A stretch of 64,000 nt of DNA, from assembly GCA_002946415.1 (NCBI GenBank), contig NJPS01000013.1:1550001-1614000 (forward strand), written 5' to 3'. The position numbers and the translations under genes were made by a program. This stretch comes from Rutstroemia sp. NJR-2017a BVV2. Taxonomy: Eukaryota; Ascomycota; Leotiomycetes; Helotiales; Rutstroemiaceae. Below, piece by piece: positions 24,410 through 35,639 of this stretch. The notes beneath the pieces are model-generated. The model worked only from the letters and a program-made list of their open reading frames with translations, did no database searches and was not told the DNA's origin. Numbering within the stretch: the stretch's first letter is position 1; the number at the start of each line of letters is the position of its first letter.

Positions 24410-25412
24410 ATGTCTGGAGCTCAAGAATTCCCACCCCAGAAAGTACGCGATGTAGTGGTTGAAGTAGCGAAACTGTTAAAGGAGAGAGGAGAGACTGTTA
24501 GTGTGGCTGAGACTGTAAGTTCTTTCTCTATTCCATATGGTTTTAGATATCTACTTTTGTGGATTGCGGGGTTTCTCTCAAGGAGGGTTTGGTTGTTGTT
24601 ATGAGCGACTTTGTACTGGTTCGCTGTGATCGACTACGGTAGCTGCGTAATTTGATGCGGAGCTGGGGGAAGGCAAAGTTTAGAGATAGCGATGGATGGA
24701 GAAGAAAAGAAGTGAGGAAGAAGCAAGTTAAGAGATTTGACTAATGAAATATAGGCAGCAGGTGGTATCATATCCGCTTCTATCCTCAGCACACCCGGTG
24801 CGAGCGGGATATACAAAGGTGGATTGACTGTACGTCCAAGTCACTTCATTGCATTCACGCAGTCATCTTTATCATTTCCTCCCAGCTTTCGTCTAATGCT
24901 TTCGATTATTAGCTATACACGCTAGAATCACGCATAGCATTCGGTAAGATCATATCGGCCTTTCCTTTCCTTTCATAAAGCCTCTTCTCGCCTGCTCTTC
25001 AGAAGAGAGGTTACGGTACTGTATTAACGCCACCCAGCGGGATGGACCTCCGCCACCATCCAAGCCTACCGCGGCCCCACCCCGCAAGTCGTCGAGGGCC
25101 TGGCAGTCAACATCCGAGAGAAACTCGGGAGCACGTACACGATATGCGAGAGCGGGACCGCGGGCCCCACGGGTGGAGAGACGAGGAACAGGACGCCGTG
25201 AGTTTGATTGCACTTTTGAGTAGCGGATTGGACTAGCTAATTAACGCATTCAAAGAGGATATGTAGCGTTGGCTGTCGCGACGGCGAAGGGGTGCTATAC
25301 GAAGGAGGTGGAGACGGGGTTGGGTGGGGATAGGGAGGCGAATATGGTTGCGTTTGCGGTGGAGGCGTTGGGATTTTTGAGGGAGGTGGTGAGGGGGGAT
25401 GGGAAGCTTTAG
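24410..25412 (+). CDS. CinA C-terminal domain protein (nicotinamide-nucleotide amidase family)
   Basis: Five exons, 24410-24514, 24755-24829, 24913-24943, 25038-25197 and 25256-25412, encode 175 aa. Splicing yields the family core: ERGETVSVAETAAGGIISAS, TPGASGIYKGGLT, LYTLESRIAFAGW, then YTICESGTAGPTGG. In bacteria the CinA-C domain (PncC) hydrolyses nicotinamide mononucleotide. The single-domain fungal proteins are related, but their reaction is not established. The Ser-x-Ala-Glu-Thr and SGTAGP motifs are intact. The first intron (240 bp) is long for this genome and exon 3 has only 31 nt. From exon 4 onward GC content is higher than in the neighbours. Confidence 0.9.
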
Positions 25413-25952
25413 AGGGGGGGAGGGTGGGGTTCTGGGATGGAGGGGTGGTGTGGTGGTGTGGTTTATAAGATCTGTGAGAGCTCTTCGTGCTTAGGAGTAA
25501 CGCGATGGTGGATCAAGTTAGGTGAAGTAGTTAAGCCTCCATCCGTTTAAGATCGGTCCACTGAATGCGTCGAGTTTATTGCGACTATGTGGAATCAGAG
25601 CATGAGCACAGGTCTTGTAACTCACTGTATGCCTCAGTTGGGTACATACGAAGTACACGCTGATAGTCGCAATGCTGCTGCTGCTCTGGAGGCATTTAGA
25701 GTCCATTCTAGATCAAAATAAACGCACAGCACAACAACCACGACTAAAGGACAACGCAAGATTTCTCGATCCGAGGAGTAATATCAAAAGAATTTCCTTT
25801 TCTTTCCTAATATCATTCATTATACATTCGTAAAAGATCTCATATCAGAACGCCAACTAATCCTAACCCAGACTAGTTCGAAAAAGCCAAGCGATGGCCC
25901 ACCCAAATTCCCTAACCCATTTTGTTGTTCCTACATCTTCCCAAGAAACCAT
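25413..25952. other. Convergent intergenic region
   Basis: 3' UTRs of the CinA-domain and permease genes. No gene seen. Confidence 0.6.
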
Positions 25953-27606
25953 CTATCTACCGAAATATTTGATTTCGAAATATCTCATGAAACAATACGA
26001 CACCGCCGCAAACGCGAATGCCAGTTCAAACCCAACATCACCACCAAACTCTGCTCCACAGAGCTTTCCAATGGGTCCAGTGAACCATACTTGCGCCATG
26101 CCCAGAACGGCTCCCATCACACCAAAGCAGAAAGCAAGGATGGCGGCGATTCCCGGTGGTAGTTTGTCTGGGTTGAGGTAGTCCTCCGGGTGATATCCGC
26201 CGAAGCCACGCTTGAAGAAGACGTGCTCGGAGATGGAAATGGCCTCGTAGATACCAAGCCAGTATGCGATCAGAAGCATGAAGTTCTCCAAGACATCTTC
26301 GAATCGGCTGTAACCGGGGATCGCAATGGCGCAGTACACGATCGTACCAATACCGGTCCAAACGAAACGAGGCACTTTTTGGGTCGCGCGAGCGAGCAGT
26401 TGGAGACTGAGTGAGACGGAGTAGATGTTGGGGCAGTTGTTGGCGATGATGGATAGGGCCAGGATGACAAGGCAGAATTGTCCGAATTTGCCAAGTGGTG
26501 GGACAATGACTGCTGCGAGGAGGCCACCGATTCCAGAGCTTTCGTATCCGGTCATATATGCGTTGTCTCCGCCATTAGCTGCCATACTGGTAGCAACTGC
26601 TGCGCCGAGCATTTCGGTGAAGAGGAGTGGGAAGATAAGACCGGCGAATGTCCAGAAGAATACCGAGACGCGGCTGCGTCCAACTGGTTGGTATACGGTG
26701 TAGTCAGCCGCGTATGAAGTCCAGCCTGTTGCGAACCCGTACACAGATGCTGCGAAGGAAAGACAAGCACCAGCTTCAGATTTGCCAACTCCCATAGGAA
26801 TGTTGGTGAAGTGGCCGGAGTGGGCGAATTCTCCGAGCACGATGAGGAAAATGATGAAACATGGAATCCAGGAGTATCTTTCATATGTGTGAACGATCTT
26901 GTATCCGAATAAGGTGACGAGGAAAGTCGCAGCTGCAATCACAATCACGCCGGCCCAGCCTGGCATGTTACCGTTGACTGCGTGGAAAAGTTGTGCGCCT
27001 ACAATGACGTTGACCGAACTCCATCCAATGCATGCAAGAACGTTGAAGATAGCAACTGTGAAAGTTAGCACAGCTCGTCCTAGCAAGTTCAAGAAATAAG
27101 TGCTTACTGATTTTTACTCCGTACCAGCCAAAGAAGAACCTCGAGAGAACCATCTGTCTAAGACCGAACCTTGGACCGAATGTTGAGAAAAAGCACACTG
27201 GAAGTATACCGAGGAGATTGACGAAGAGAATAATAAGAATAGTATCGACGAAGCCCAGATAGAAGACGGGATATGCAAGAGCTCCTATAGCGAATGAAGA
27301 GACCACCATATTTGCAGAAAGCCACTAGAAGATCTCATCAGTGGAATACTTCAAACAATGGTGGAATGGCCATACCATGGTCCCGATCTGACTCATACTA
27401 GCATCGGTCCGCTCATCGCTGGGAACACGCTCGATACCTCTTGATTCTACTCCAAATCTTCCAGCCATTCGATGCGCTTTCGCATACCATGTGTCTCCTT
27501 CGCGTAGAGACTCGGCATGCACTGCGCCGGCATCGACGACGATGTCCTGGCTGCTGGTCTTCTGGGCAGATTCCACATCATACCCTTTTTCCTGGTTGAA
27601 CGCCAT
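25953..27606 (-). CDS. NCS1 purine/cytosine permease (FCY2-like)
   Basis: Three exons on the minus strand, 27606-27376, 27324-27108 and 27055-25953, encode 516 aa. The introns are 51 and 52 bp. After a ~90-residue cytosolic N terminus (RGIERVPSDERTD) come about 12 membrane segments. Signatures of the Fcy branch: QIGTMWLSANMVVSSFAIG, GPRFGLRQMVLSRFFFGWYG, and VLACIGWSSVNVIVG. These proton symporters import cytosine, adenine, guanine and hypoxanthine. The exact substrate cannot be read from sequence. The C terminus is short (FEIKYFGR). It pairs thematically with DUR3 in nitrogen scavenging but is not co-transcribed with it. Confidence 0.95.
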
Positions 27607-29972
27607 ACTGAGTTGAGTGAAAAGCCGCACCCGCGGTCTTGTCAAAGCTTTCGTGGTCTGATGATGTAGTAAAGGTGATGTGAGTACTGCTATGTCTTTT
27701 TCTTGGAGGGGTTATTTGAATATAAACAAGAGGCCTCAAGCACAAAGATGCCCCAGGGTAAATATTCTGATATAAATAAAGTTCAGGAACACCTTGTTGA
27801 GACGAGTGGGTAGATGAGTGAATGGTCGTCTGCCTTGTTACCCAAAGCTAAGTTTGATATGCAGATGCAGATGCAGATGCAGACGGACGAAACGGATGAA
27901 TAGGCGAATATATAGAAGTCCTTCATTTACTTTCCCTAATAAATATCGGGGCAAAGCTGCAAAGGCGATTAACGCAACAAGGATAATACCGCCGCGCTGT
28001 AGGGTCGCTACTGACTGTAGGCTCCGTCCGGGCCCTAGTAATCAAACAATCAATGGATGAATCAATCAATCAATCTAACAATCAATGACTGGGGAAAATG
28101 AAAGTGCACAGTAAAATAAGCAAGCAACCCAACCCCAAGCAAAAAAAGTTGGTGTGTGCGAGGTAGCGGACTCCGCCGAAGTTTTTCCTGGGCGCAAACA
28201 AGGCTCCAGACTAGGTAATTCCGTTGGTGCTGGAACTTGTAAGGATGGGTGTTGGGTAGGCTACGAAACTAGATTTTCCCGAAAGTCTGGGCAACTGATA
28301 AGAGAGGCGTGTCGGCCAATCTGGGGCGAGCAATTGCTGGGGAGCTTTGGGTTATGCGATTTGCTAACGTGAGACTGGACGCTGGGAAAGTGGACGCTGG
28401 CAGCACGCACGGATGGCTTTCTCGAACGGCGGCGGACGCTTGAGTAGGAGGAGGCGAAGGATGGATACAGAGATAGATAGACAGATACCCAGCACAGCGA
28501 TTTCGTAAGGCGCAAGACAAAAGAGCTTATGTGCGATATTGGATCTTTTATTATTTTTCACCTCCTGCCTGGCATTCACTCATCCATCCATCCATTCACA
28601 CAGCATTGCCATCCCATTCACATCTTCCTGATTGGGGAGCGTTGTGTCATATTATTCGTCTCGAGCGCAGCGAGATCACATGCATATACATACATACAGA
28701 CGCCTCTGGGAAATAATGATCAATTGATGCATGCAGTATCACGGTGAGAAGGAGAGCGTCGCGTCGTACCGATATATTTTTTTTGGCTCGCATTGCACGA
28801 CAGCTTGGCCGGCGTGGTGGGCGCGGCGATGCGGCGATGCGGCGGGGATGCTTCCTTGCTGGGTTGAGATGTCCCGTGCGCCACCACGCGCCCATGGATG
28901 GGGCATGGGATGGAAGTGGGAGCGACATGTGGGAGACATGGGACAGGATGGATGGAGCTGGAGCTGAAGTGGGTTTGGGCCGCGGTTTAGATAAGGAGTA
29001 CCAAATACGAGCGAGAAAGATGAGGAAGGTACTAAGAGTTTGCCAAGGGGCCGGAATGGTGACTGGACAATTGATTGAGTGGTTGATTGACTGACTGACT
29101 GACTGACAATGAGTGGCTTGAACATGGTAAGTAGGAAGTCGTTCAACAAAGGCTTTGTACACTGCAGTCAGTGCATGCATGGTAATTAATGGTGCTGTAT
29201 GGTGGGTGAGGTTCATTTAGACTTCAAGACTCACTACTGTAAGTTTGCAACATTCGAACAATACAAGTAATAAGGCGATGTCATCTATCGCCTTTTGGGT
29301 GGGTCGCAGTAGAGATAGACTGGTGTGGCTTGGCGAACTCCAAACAATCGAAGTTCGGATCAATTGTGGTTCAGCAGAACTCTTATCTTTCCCTGCATAA
29401 ACTGCATAACCACTGCACAATTTCTGCATAACTCAGAGGAGGAAGATTGTCTCGTCTAGAGCAGAGAATGGGGTTTGTACCCTGCGCCATGCGGTTGTCG
29501 GTCGGTTCCTCCCTATCTAGACCTCTGGAAAGGCACGCATCTGTACTCTACGGAGTATTAAGGTATATTTGCTTTTGCGGTTGGTGGTTGTGGCTGCTGA
29601 TTTCGAAACGAGATCGATATGCACATCATGGAGCAGATTGCCAACTTTCCTTTTTCCTGGGGATCTTTCCGAACGCAGTGCGCAGTCGGGATTGCCCGGG
29701 CGATAATATACAGCAGGTAGGTTGCTGCCAAGCCGAACATGTACGAAATAGCTTCAATGCTATTGATTCTCTGTTTGCTTGCTTGTTTGTTTGCTTGCTT
29801 TCGTCAATATTCCATCTGCATTTTGGGAAGTCTACGCGTTACATCTGTCATCTGTCACCATCGCGATCCGTCCCATCAACCTGTCTTACTCCGGCAACTT
29901 GATGTCTGGGAGGAAAAGTTACATCGCACAAGACACCAGGCTTTATCCGGTCTCTACATCGACCAATTATTC
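27607..29972. other. Gene-free stretch with simple repeats
   Basis: 2.4 kb. Contains the permease leader, a GCAGAT hexamer microsatellite at 27861-27884, CAAT-type repeats near 28057-28085 and a GACT tract at 29089-29107. Several 60-190 codon open frames overlap on both strands, but none shows family motifs or plausible splicing. No gene supported. Confidence 0.55.
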
Positions 29973-30660
29973 TTAGCCCGTCGAAACTATATCCTGGAGC
30001 TCTTTCAGCGCATCGAAATGCCGTGGTGAAGCAGTCAAGACGAAATCTTCCGTCGCGTAAAGGTGAATCGATAATATCCATCTGCCATCGCATGCGTCAT
30101 ATTCCGCTCTTCGTTGTCCTCTACCTAGACGATTTCGCTCGCCGAGATATTCAAATGGCGTAGAAATTAGGGAACTAAACCTACGCCCTTGCTCACTGGA
30201 GAAAAGTTGGTGGTAGCAGGAAAGTCTATGTATCCACCAATACCGAGTGTCTTGACCGTCCTCTTACGAGCGTCTTGAGGTCCTCATGTTATGGCGACGA
30301 TGTCCTTCCACATACTCTTCAGTATTGCCAGTAGGTTCATTGCTCCGCTTTCGAGCTCGAGTGCTGCTATGAGAGTCGGTTCATAGGAGTCCAGGAGTCC
30401 AATCATGGAGTCTTCATCTTCTGAAACGCAGAAATAGCATAGAGGGGAACTGAACCTTTCTCTTCGGTAGTCGAACGATGTCTCTCCACTAGAGAAAGCA
30501 TTCGCTGTCTTTCTCCCTGGTTACCTTCAAGCATCCCGTCTTCAGTGCAGAAACTAAAACATAATGATTTGAGATATTCTCGAAAATGACGCTGGTAGTA
30601 GCTCCGGAGCTGCGATGGAATCCATGCAAGGTGTCGTCGAGATCAAAGCCGATCCATGTC
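29973..30660 (-). pseudogene. Decayed HAD-superfamily hydrolase
   Basis: On the minus strand the segment opens with TWIGFDLDDTLHGF, the HAD nucleophile motif DxDxT. Homologous-looking pieces continue in changing frames: TSFDYRRERFSS, LIAALELESGAMNLLAILK, GPQDARKRTVKTLGIGGYID, DNEERNMTHAMADG and finally ASPRHFDALKELQDI before TAA at 29973-29975. The pieces are collinear with one HAD protein but are separated by several frameshifts and stops: a TAG near 30489 in the first frame, a TGA near 30284, a TAA near 30167 and a TAG near 30124. No intron set with good signals repairs it. The upstream exon, if any, is not recognisable. Decay is by indels as well as substitutions. Confidence 0.8.
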
Positions 30661-31214
30661 TTTGCTGAAAATATTTTACGTAGTCGTATAACATCAGTCT
30701 CTCAGCAGCGAAGACATGGGAGACCGAGACATTCGGATTTTTCATGAAAACAAGGGACGCTCCGAGATGCATTGATGGATATGGGATGTTCATATCGCGT
30801 CGCTAATGCAAAGGAGTTCACAGACTTGAACTAAGTATGTGTTTTTTTTGTGTTTTTTTATGAGTTGATTTATTTTCGCTTGGGCACAAGGTCCAGGACC
30901 GCATTTGCACCAAATTACTGCTGCTGGAGAGTTAAATGCTACTGCATTGGAAATGCAGAATTGTGTTATTCTTGGCTGTGTTGCCATTCTACCTTTCAAG
31001 CACAACTTTCTTTCCTGCAACTAACAGCTGACAATGCTCATGCTTGTAAGCGAGATCCGGACGAGTTGGAATATATGGCGGAGTTTAAATGCATACGGGT
31101 TTTTCCAGTTGCTTCAGCTACCACAACTAAATATGCACATCGAATATCATCCCATGCATGGTTACACATCAGCTAAACGAACCTAGAACCCGCATCTCCA
31201 GGCCTTCATCCTGC
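30661..31214. other. Intergenic
   Basis: Upstream of the HAD remnant and downstream of the hydrolase gene. AT-rich with a T-run near 30840-30860. No gene seen. Confidence 0.5.
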
Positions 31215-32172
31215 CTACACGAAAAACTCCTTCGCCAACCTAATCACATCTTCCGGAAACTCCTCCGGCACATAATGCCCCCCATCCACACTCTCGCCCC
31301 TCACCGTCCCCTCACAAACCTCCCTCCAAATCCCCACCGGATCCTCAAACTCCGTTGCAATCGCCCCCTTCCCACCCCACACCACCAGAACCTCACACTT
31401 GATCTTCCTCCCCGCCTCCCTATCCCTCCTCTGCTCCAGCAAATCCACCCCCGCCCCCGCCCTATAATCCTCACACATGCCCCTGACCGTCTCCTCATCG
31501 TTCAACAACCCCTCATACACACTCCTCACACGCGCATCAAACCCACCCCCACCCCCCCCGACGCCGTGTTTCCCGAAAAACTTCTCATAAAACAAACCCG
31601 GGTTCGACAGGATCAACGACTCCGGGAACGGCGCGGGTTGTGACAGAAATTGCCAGTGCCAATACTTCTGGTACCAGGTATGTCGGCCGAGCGTGTACAT
31701 GCTGAGCGTGGGGAGGATGTCCAACAGCATGATTTTGGAGACGGCGGACGGGTGGTTGATGGCGAGTTGGTGGGCGACGCGGGCGCCGCGGTCGTGGGCG
31801 AGGATGGAGAAGCGGGGGTGGGAGAGGTGTTGCTGCATTAGGGTTACGAGGTGCTGGGCCTGTGTTTGAGAGTTAGTTCTTGGTTTTGGGAGGTCGGAGT
31901 GTGGAAACTGGGGGATGTACGAGAGTGCTTTTGGAATATTCTTCATGATTGGGTGTAGAAGGCGGCTTGGAACTTTGTCCATAGCCCGGGAGATCAACCA
32001 GGATAACCGTATAACTGTCCACGAGAGCAGGTGTAACTAAATGCCAAATGTGATGTGTCTGAGGGAAACCATGGATCAGGAGCAGGGGCGGACCCTTCGG
32101 GGGTGAGGTTAGTGTGTGGATGGTGACGGTCGGGGATATCGTGATATCGGAGGTGGTGAATGTATCGAACAT
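31215..32172 (-). CDS. Alpha/beta hydrolase, haloacetate dehalogenase / epoxide hydrolase-like
   Basis: Two exons on the minus strand, 32172-31921 and 31859-31215, encode 298 aa. The 61-bp intron has a CTAACTC branch site. Oxyanion region: HGFPQTHHIWH (from residue 34). The nucleophile elbow LAHDRGARVAH places Asp107 where dehalogenases and epoxide hydrolases carry their Asp nucleophile, followed by the Arg that binds the carboxylate in fluoroacetate dehalogenase. The catalytic His is in DGGHYVPEE (about residue 279). Bacterial members cleave C-halogen or epoxide bonds; the fungal substrate is unknown. A poly-Gly run (GVGGGGGGFD) in the cap region comes from a C-run near 31551-31559. GC content is higher than in the neighbours. 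Confidence 0.9.
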
Positions 32173-33156
32173 GGCTGAGGCGGGCGGGAATATTGAGAAT
32201 GATGGCTTTCCTGGAACGTACAGTAGTGTGATGTGATCTTCTACACTAGTTTATATATATTGTATGCTCCTCGGCGTGGGTGAGTGTGATTTGTAAGTGA
32301 GGAGGAGTGCTGAACTGCGGGGTACCGTAAACCCCGCTATCGCGATACTACCGATCGACCCAACGTCCGCTCTGTAGGCGTTGAATATGTCATTATGTCA
32401 TTGATGTCATATAAAAAATATCTGTCTTTTCTACTTACTATAACCATAATTACCACAACCTCTAAATCTCACACTCCCCTCAATCCACGTTCCATTTTCC
32501 CACCCCACCACTAACAAGTCCCAAAATAGCAGCTCCCATCCATCAGATATCACATTTCGCCGCTTCCGCCACCACATTCACCGTTTCCCGTCTAAAGTTC
32601 TAGCCGCCCATATCAATCATCTATCACATCTAGAAAACCCAAAAATGCACGCATCCGCCCCGCAGCGCCGTGTTGGTGCAACGTTCGACGATGCGGTGAG
32701 AGGGGAGATCTCGAGTGACATGTGGGTTTCCGTGACAGCTCATAGTGTCGAGATTTTGAAATTACGAAGTAGAGAATGGTTGGAATGGGGGAGAGGAGAG
32801 AGAGACACGTGGGAGGGGTGTGGTGTGGTGTGGTGTGAATGATTGGGTAGGGGGTTGGAGGGAAGAGGGATGGGGGAAAGGTAAGAGGGAGAGTAGGAGA
32901 ATAAGAAAAAAGGGAGAGGGGAGGTATGTATAATGATGTTCACTGTCAAGAATGATAATGCGAGAACGAGAAAGCAACAACTTAGTTATCTTTGCCCAAA
33001 CCAAAATGATATATCCCTCGCTGCTATAATATTACATCCATACATTCATTATCCATCTATCCATCCACATACAATACCCTCTGTAGCAAAACCTACAAAC
33101 CAATCTAGCATAAACCAGTTCTCCCTCCCCCCAGCACAAAGTCCCCTCCACAGCAG

Positions 33157-33191
33157 ACAATACAATACAATACAATACAATACAATACAAT
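33157..33191. repeat. Pentanucleotide microsatellite (ACAAT)7
   Basis: Seven perfect copies of ACAAT in tandem. Confidence 0.95.
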
Positions 33192-33507
33192 ACACACCAT
33201 ATCTCCAAGTGACATCCTCACCACAGCACTGTACTACCCTCCCACCTCGCAACCGAGATTGCAGCAATCCTCTCTAATTATTCGGAGATGTTTCGTCTCA
33301 TCGACACGCATACGGACATGTGTATGCGTGGTATTGCGTTTCACGGCAGGATGTGGTATTTTCTAGAAACGGGCGGACGAAAGATGAAGGCACGGGGGTT
33401 GGGTTGTTTTGGGATGTGGATGGGATGAGATGAGATGAGACGAGACGAGGGCAGGATGTTGTGCAGAGCTTCGCTTTCCATTCGCAGATACTTGCCTGTC
33501 TGCCTAT

Positions 33508-33533
33508 ATATGTATGTATGTATGTATGTATGT
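33508..33533. repeat. Tetranucleotide microsatellite (ATGT)n
   Basis: About six copies of ATGT in tandem. Confidence 0.9.
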
Positions 33534-33825
33534 CTTTGGAATGCATGAGCAGCATGACACCTGTTGGCTCTGGCGGCATCTTGCATTCGTCTATGCATGT
33601 GAAAAGAACTAAAGACTTATAATATGAGAAATCAAGCGAAGGTCAAAGTATAAAACAAATATATTCAGTGACAAATCCGTTCAGGGAGTTGACTTCAGGT
33701 ACCGTATTTTGTACTTCCAATAATATATCCTCACAGGAAGTCCCCTATATCACTAAAAACTCCAAACGCTATGCAATGCTATGCTAATCATAAATTCAAA
33801 TTCCCCTTTTTTTCATGCCGGCTCC

Positions 33826-35639
33826 TCAAAGCTCATCCAGATTTGGCTGTACAAGTTTCCATTTCCGAGGAGTCACCGGCAAGCCAATATAAAACTCCCA
33901 AACCCTCGCCATTTCTAGCACGAAAATCTCCCACCTAGAACGTTATTAGTATTGCGTGATAGGAGGTTGACGAATAAGAGGTCGGCTTACATAGTGAGTG
34001 GGAACCTAATCCAGCCATAAATAACATATTTGTAAACCCTCCAAACCAAGTCGAATTCCTCCCAGAATGCTTCAGAGAAAGTCTGTCGTGGTTTTCTGAT
34101 TTTTCGCTCTTCTCGCTCAAACTCCTCAAAGTCTGGAGTGGTGGGATCTCCTTCAGAAGGTTTGGTTGGAACGACGTGATGTGGTTTGGTCACACGATCC
34201 GTTAGTTTAAGCTCCTCTTCTGCACTTTCCTGAGACTCGATCATTGTTCTGAACTCGCCAATAGCAGTTAATGAATGCGAGATCCTTGACAGGGTATTGA
34301 AGAGGGCAACGAGCTCGGTACGCTTCAGCGCTGGGACGTTCTTGGAATCATTATCGGTTTCGAAGAGAACTTTCAGTGCTGCTCCATATCCAGCGGTTTG
34401 TACTTTGCCCCAAAGTCGACATTTGTCACATCCTACACAGTCCATGATTCGACTGACATTTCTGAAGCGGTTCTTGAAATCTTCCTTGAGGCTAGGACCT
34501 TCACCGTTCACGAACATCAGACTCTCATCGAAAATTTGTGGTTCTTTGGATGCCTTAGCTATAAGTGCTTGCACTTTAGATTGCGTAATTTGGTCTTGGG
34601 TCGGGTCTCCGGAGCAGAAAGTGTAGTCTTGTAGTGAAGGGCCCAACTTTGTTACCGCTCGGAGAACAAGAGCATAGTTGAAATAAAGGTTCGAGACACG
34701 CTCCGGGAAGCCGTGCAATCGATCCTTGTAACACTGAAGATTGGGTCCCCATTCACCAGTGGTTTGATTCAAATACTCCCAGCATAGATGCGCACTGATG
34801 GAAGTATGCATGCCAGAAATAACCCGATAAAACACACGTTTCTCCAGGCATTCATCCTCCAACTCCAGACCTGTCTCGGCTACGAACGGAATGTTAGGGG
34901 AGTGCTCTCGCTGTTCTTCAAGAACTTGTTGTCTTCCATGCTCTTTCAGAACGGACTTGAGCTCATTTGTTGCTGGTTCTTTAAGCGAGGAAGAAATTGA
35001 GCCAAGAGCCGCCGAATGAGGGAAAGAAGATTTTGAAAAACAATTCTCTCGGTAGATAGCATCCCATATTTGATGCGTCCCTTCTCCAGCATAACCTGTG
35101 AATCGTTCGGGGTTGTCTACCAAGCTCACGTAGTCTCCCTTTGATCCAGCACCCTCGTCGTCTGGCACACAGTAGTCCCGCTCGTCACATTCGTCGTCGT
35201 ATTCCACCACACAACTCTCCCCAACATCCTCTCCTAACATACCTTGTAGGGGTTTCTCGGGTCCTCGCTCTTGCTGTAACTTTTTGCCCGGATGGCCAGC
35301 TTTAGGTCCCTCCAACCTCCCCAGTTCTTCGGCTCGCCACACTAATGGTATATCTTCTTCATTATCCAGGGTATTCACCGCGCAGGCAATGTTGCCACAC
35401 ATGCCATTCTCGTCGCTCCAGAATGGACACTCCTTCCCAAAAAGATTCAGGCGATAATATGCGAAAAAATCGGTCGTCTTCGTAACATCGTTCAGAGACG
35501 GCAGTAGCTCACGATTGAGGTCGTCGAGCGTTGCGTATGTTGCGCATGCGTCGGATACAATTGCTTTTGGCGAGATCTGGGTAACGGCATTAGAAACGAA
35601 TGCCTGGCAAAAGAAAAGCAGTGCATACCGCGCAAACAT
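33826..35639 (-). CDS. ERO1: Endoplasmic reticulum oxidoreductin 1
   Basis: Two exons on the minus strand, 35639-33991 and 33934-33826, encode 585 aa. The 56-bp intron splits the Met codon of LTMWEIF. A hydrophobic N-terminal signal (MFARYALLFFCQAF) directs it to the ER lumen. The shuttle pair is CGNIAC (residues 81-86) and the active site by FAD is CVGCDKCRLWGK. The flavoenzyme re-oxidises protein disulfide isomerase with O2. Other family blocks: ECPFWSDENGMC, SLVDNPERFTGYAGEGTHQI, and SAHLCWEYLN. The C terminus is WKLVQPNLDEL, so it ends in LDEL, resembling an ER retrieval signal. Stopping at the in-frame stop after exon 1 would lose the last ~36 residues. Confidence 0.95.

Larger units (their letters stand above)
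32173..33825. other. Intergenic with microsatellites
   Basis: 1.65 kb. An ATG frame at 32645-32842 (65 codons) follows a CT-rich leader but has no recognised product. The rest holds simple repeats, annotated separately. No gene supported. Confidence 0.5.

Noticed and set aside
28647..29216. 189-codon minus frame
   Set aside because: Overlapped by other equally long frames on both strands; Ser/Pro/His-rich low complexity; includes simple repeats.
32645..32842. 65-codon frame after a CT-rich leader
   Set aside because: Leader looks promising but the peptide matches nothing I know and no second exon could be joined. Left as intergenic.
33157..33191. Possible CRISPR-like or telomeric repeat
   Set aside because: It is a perfect pentanucleotide microsatellite without spacers; not a fungal telomere unit.
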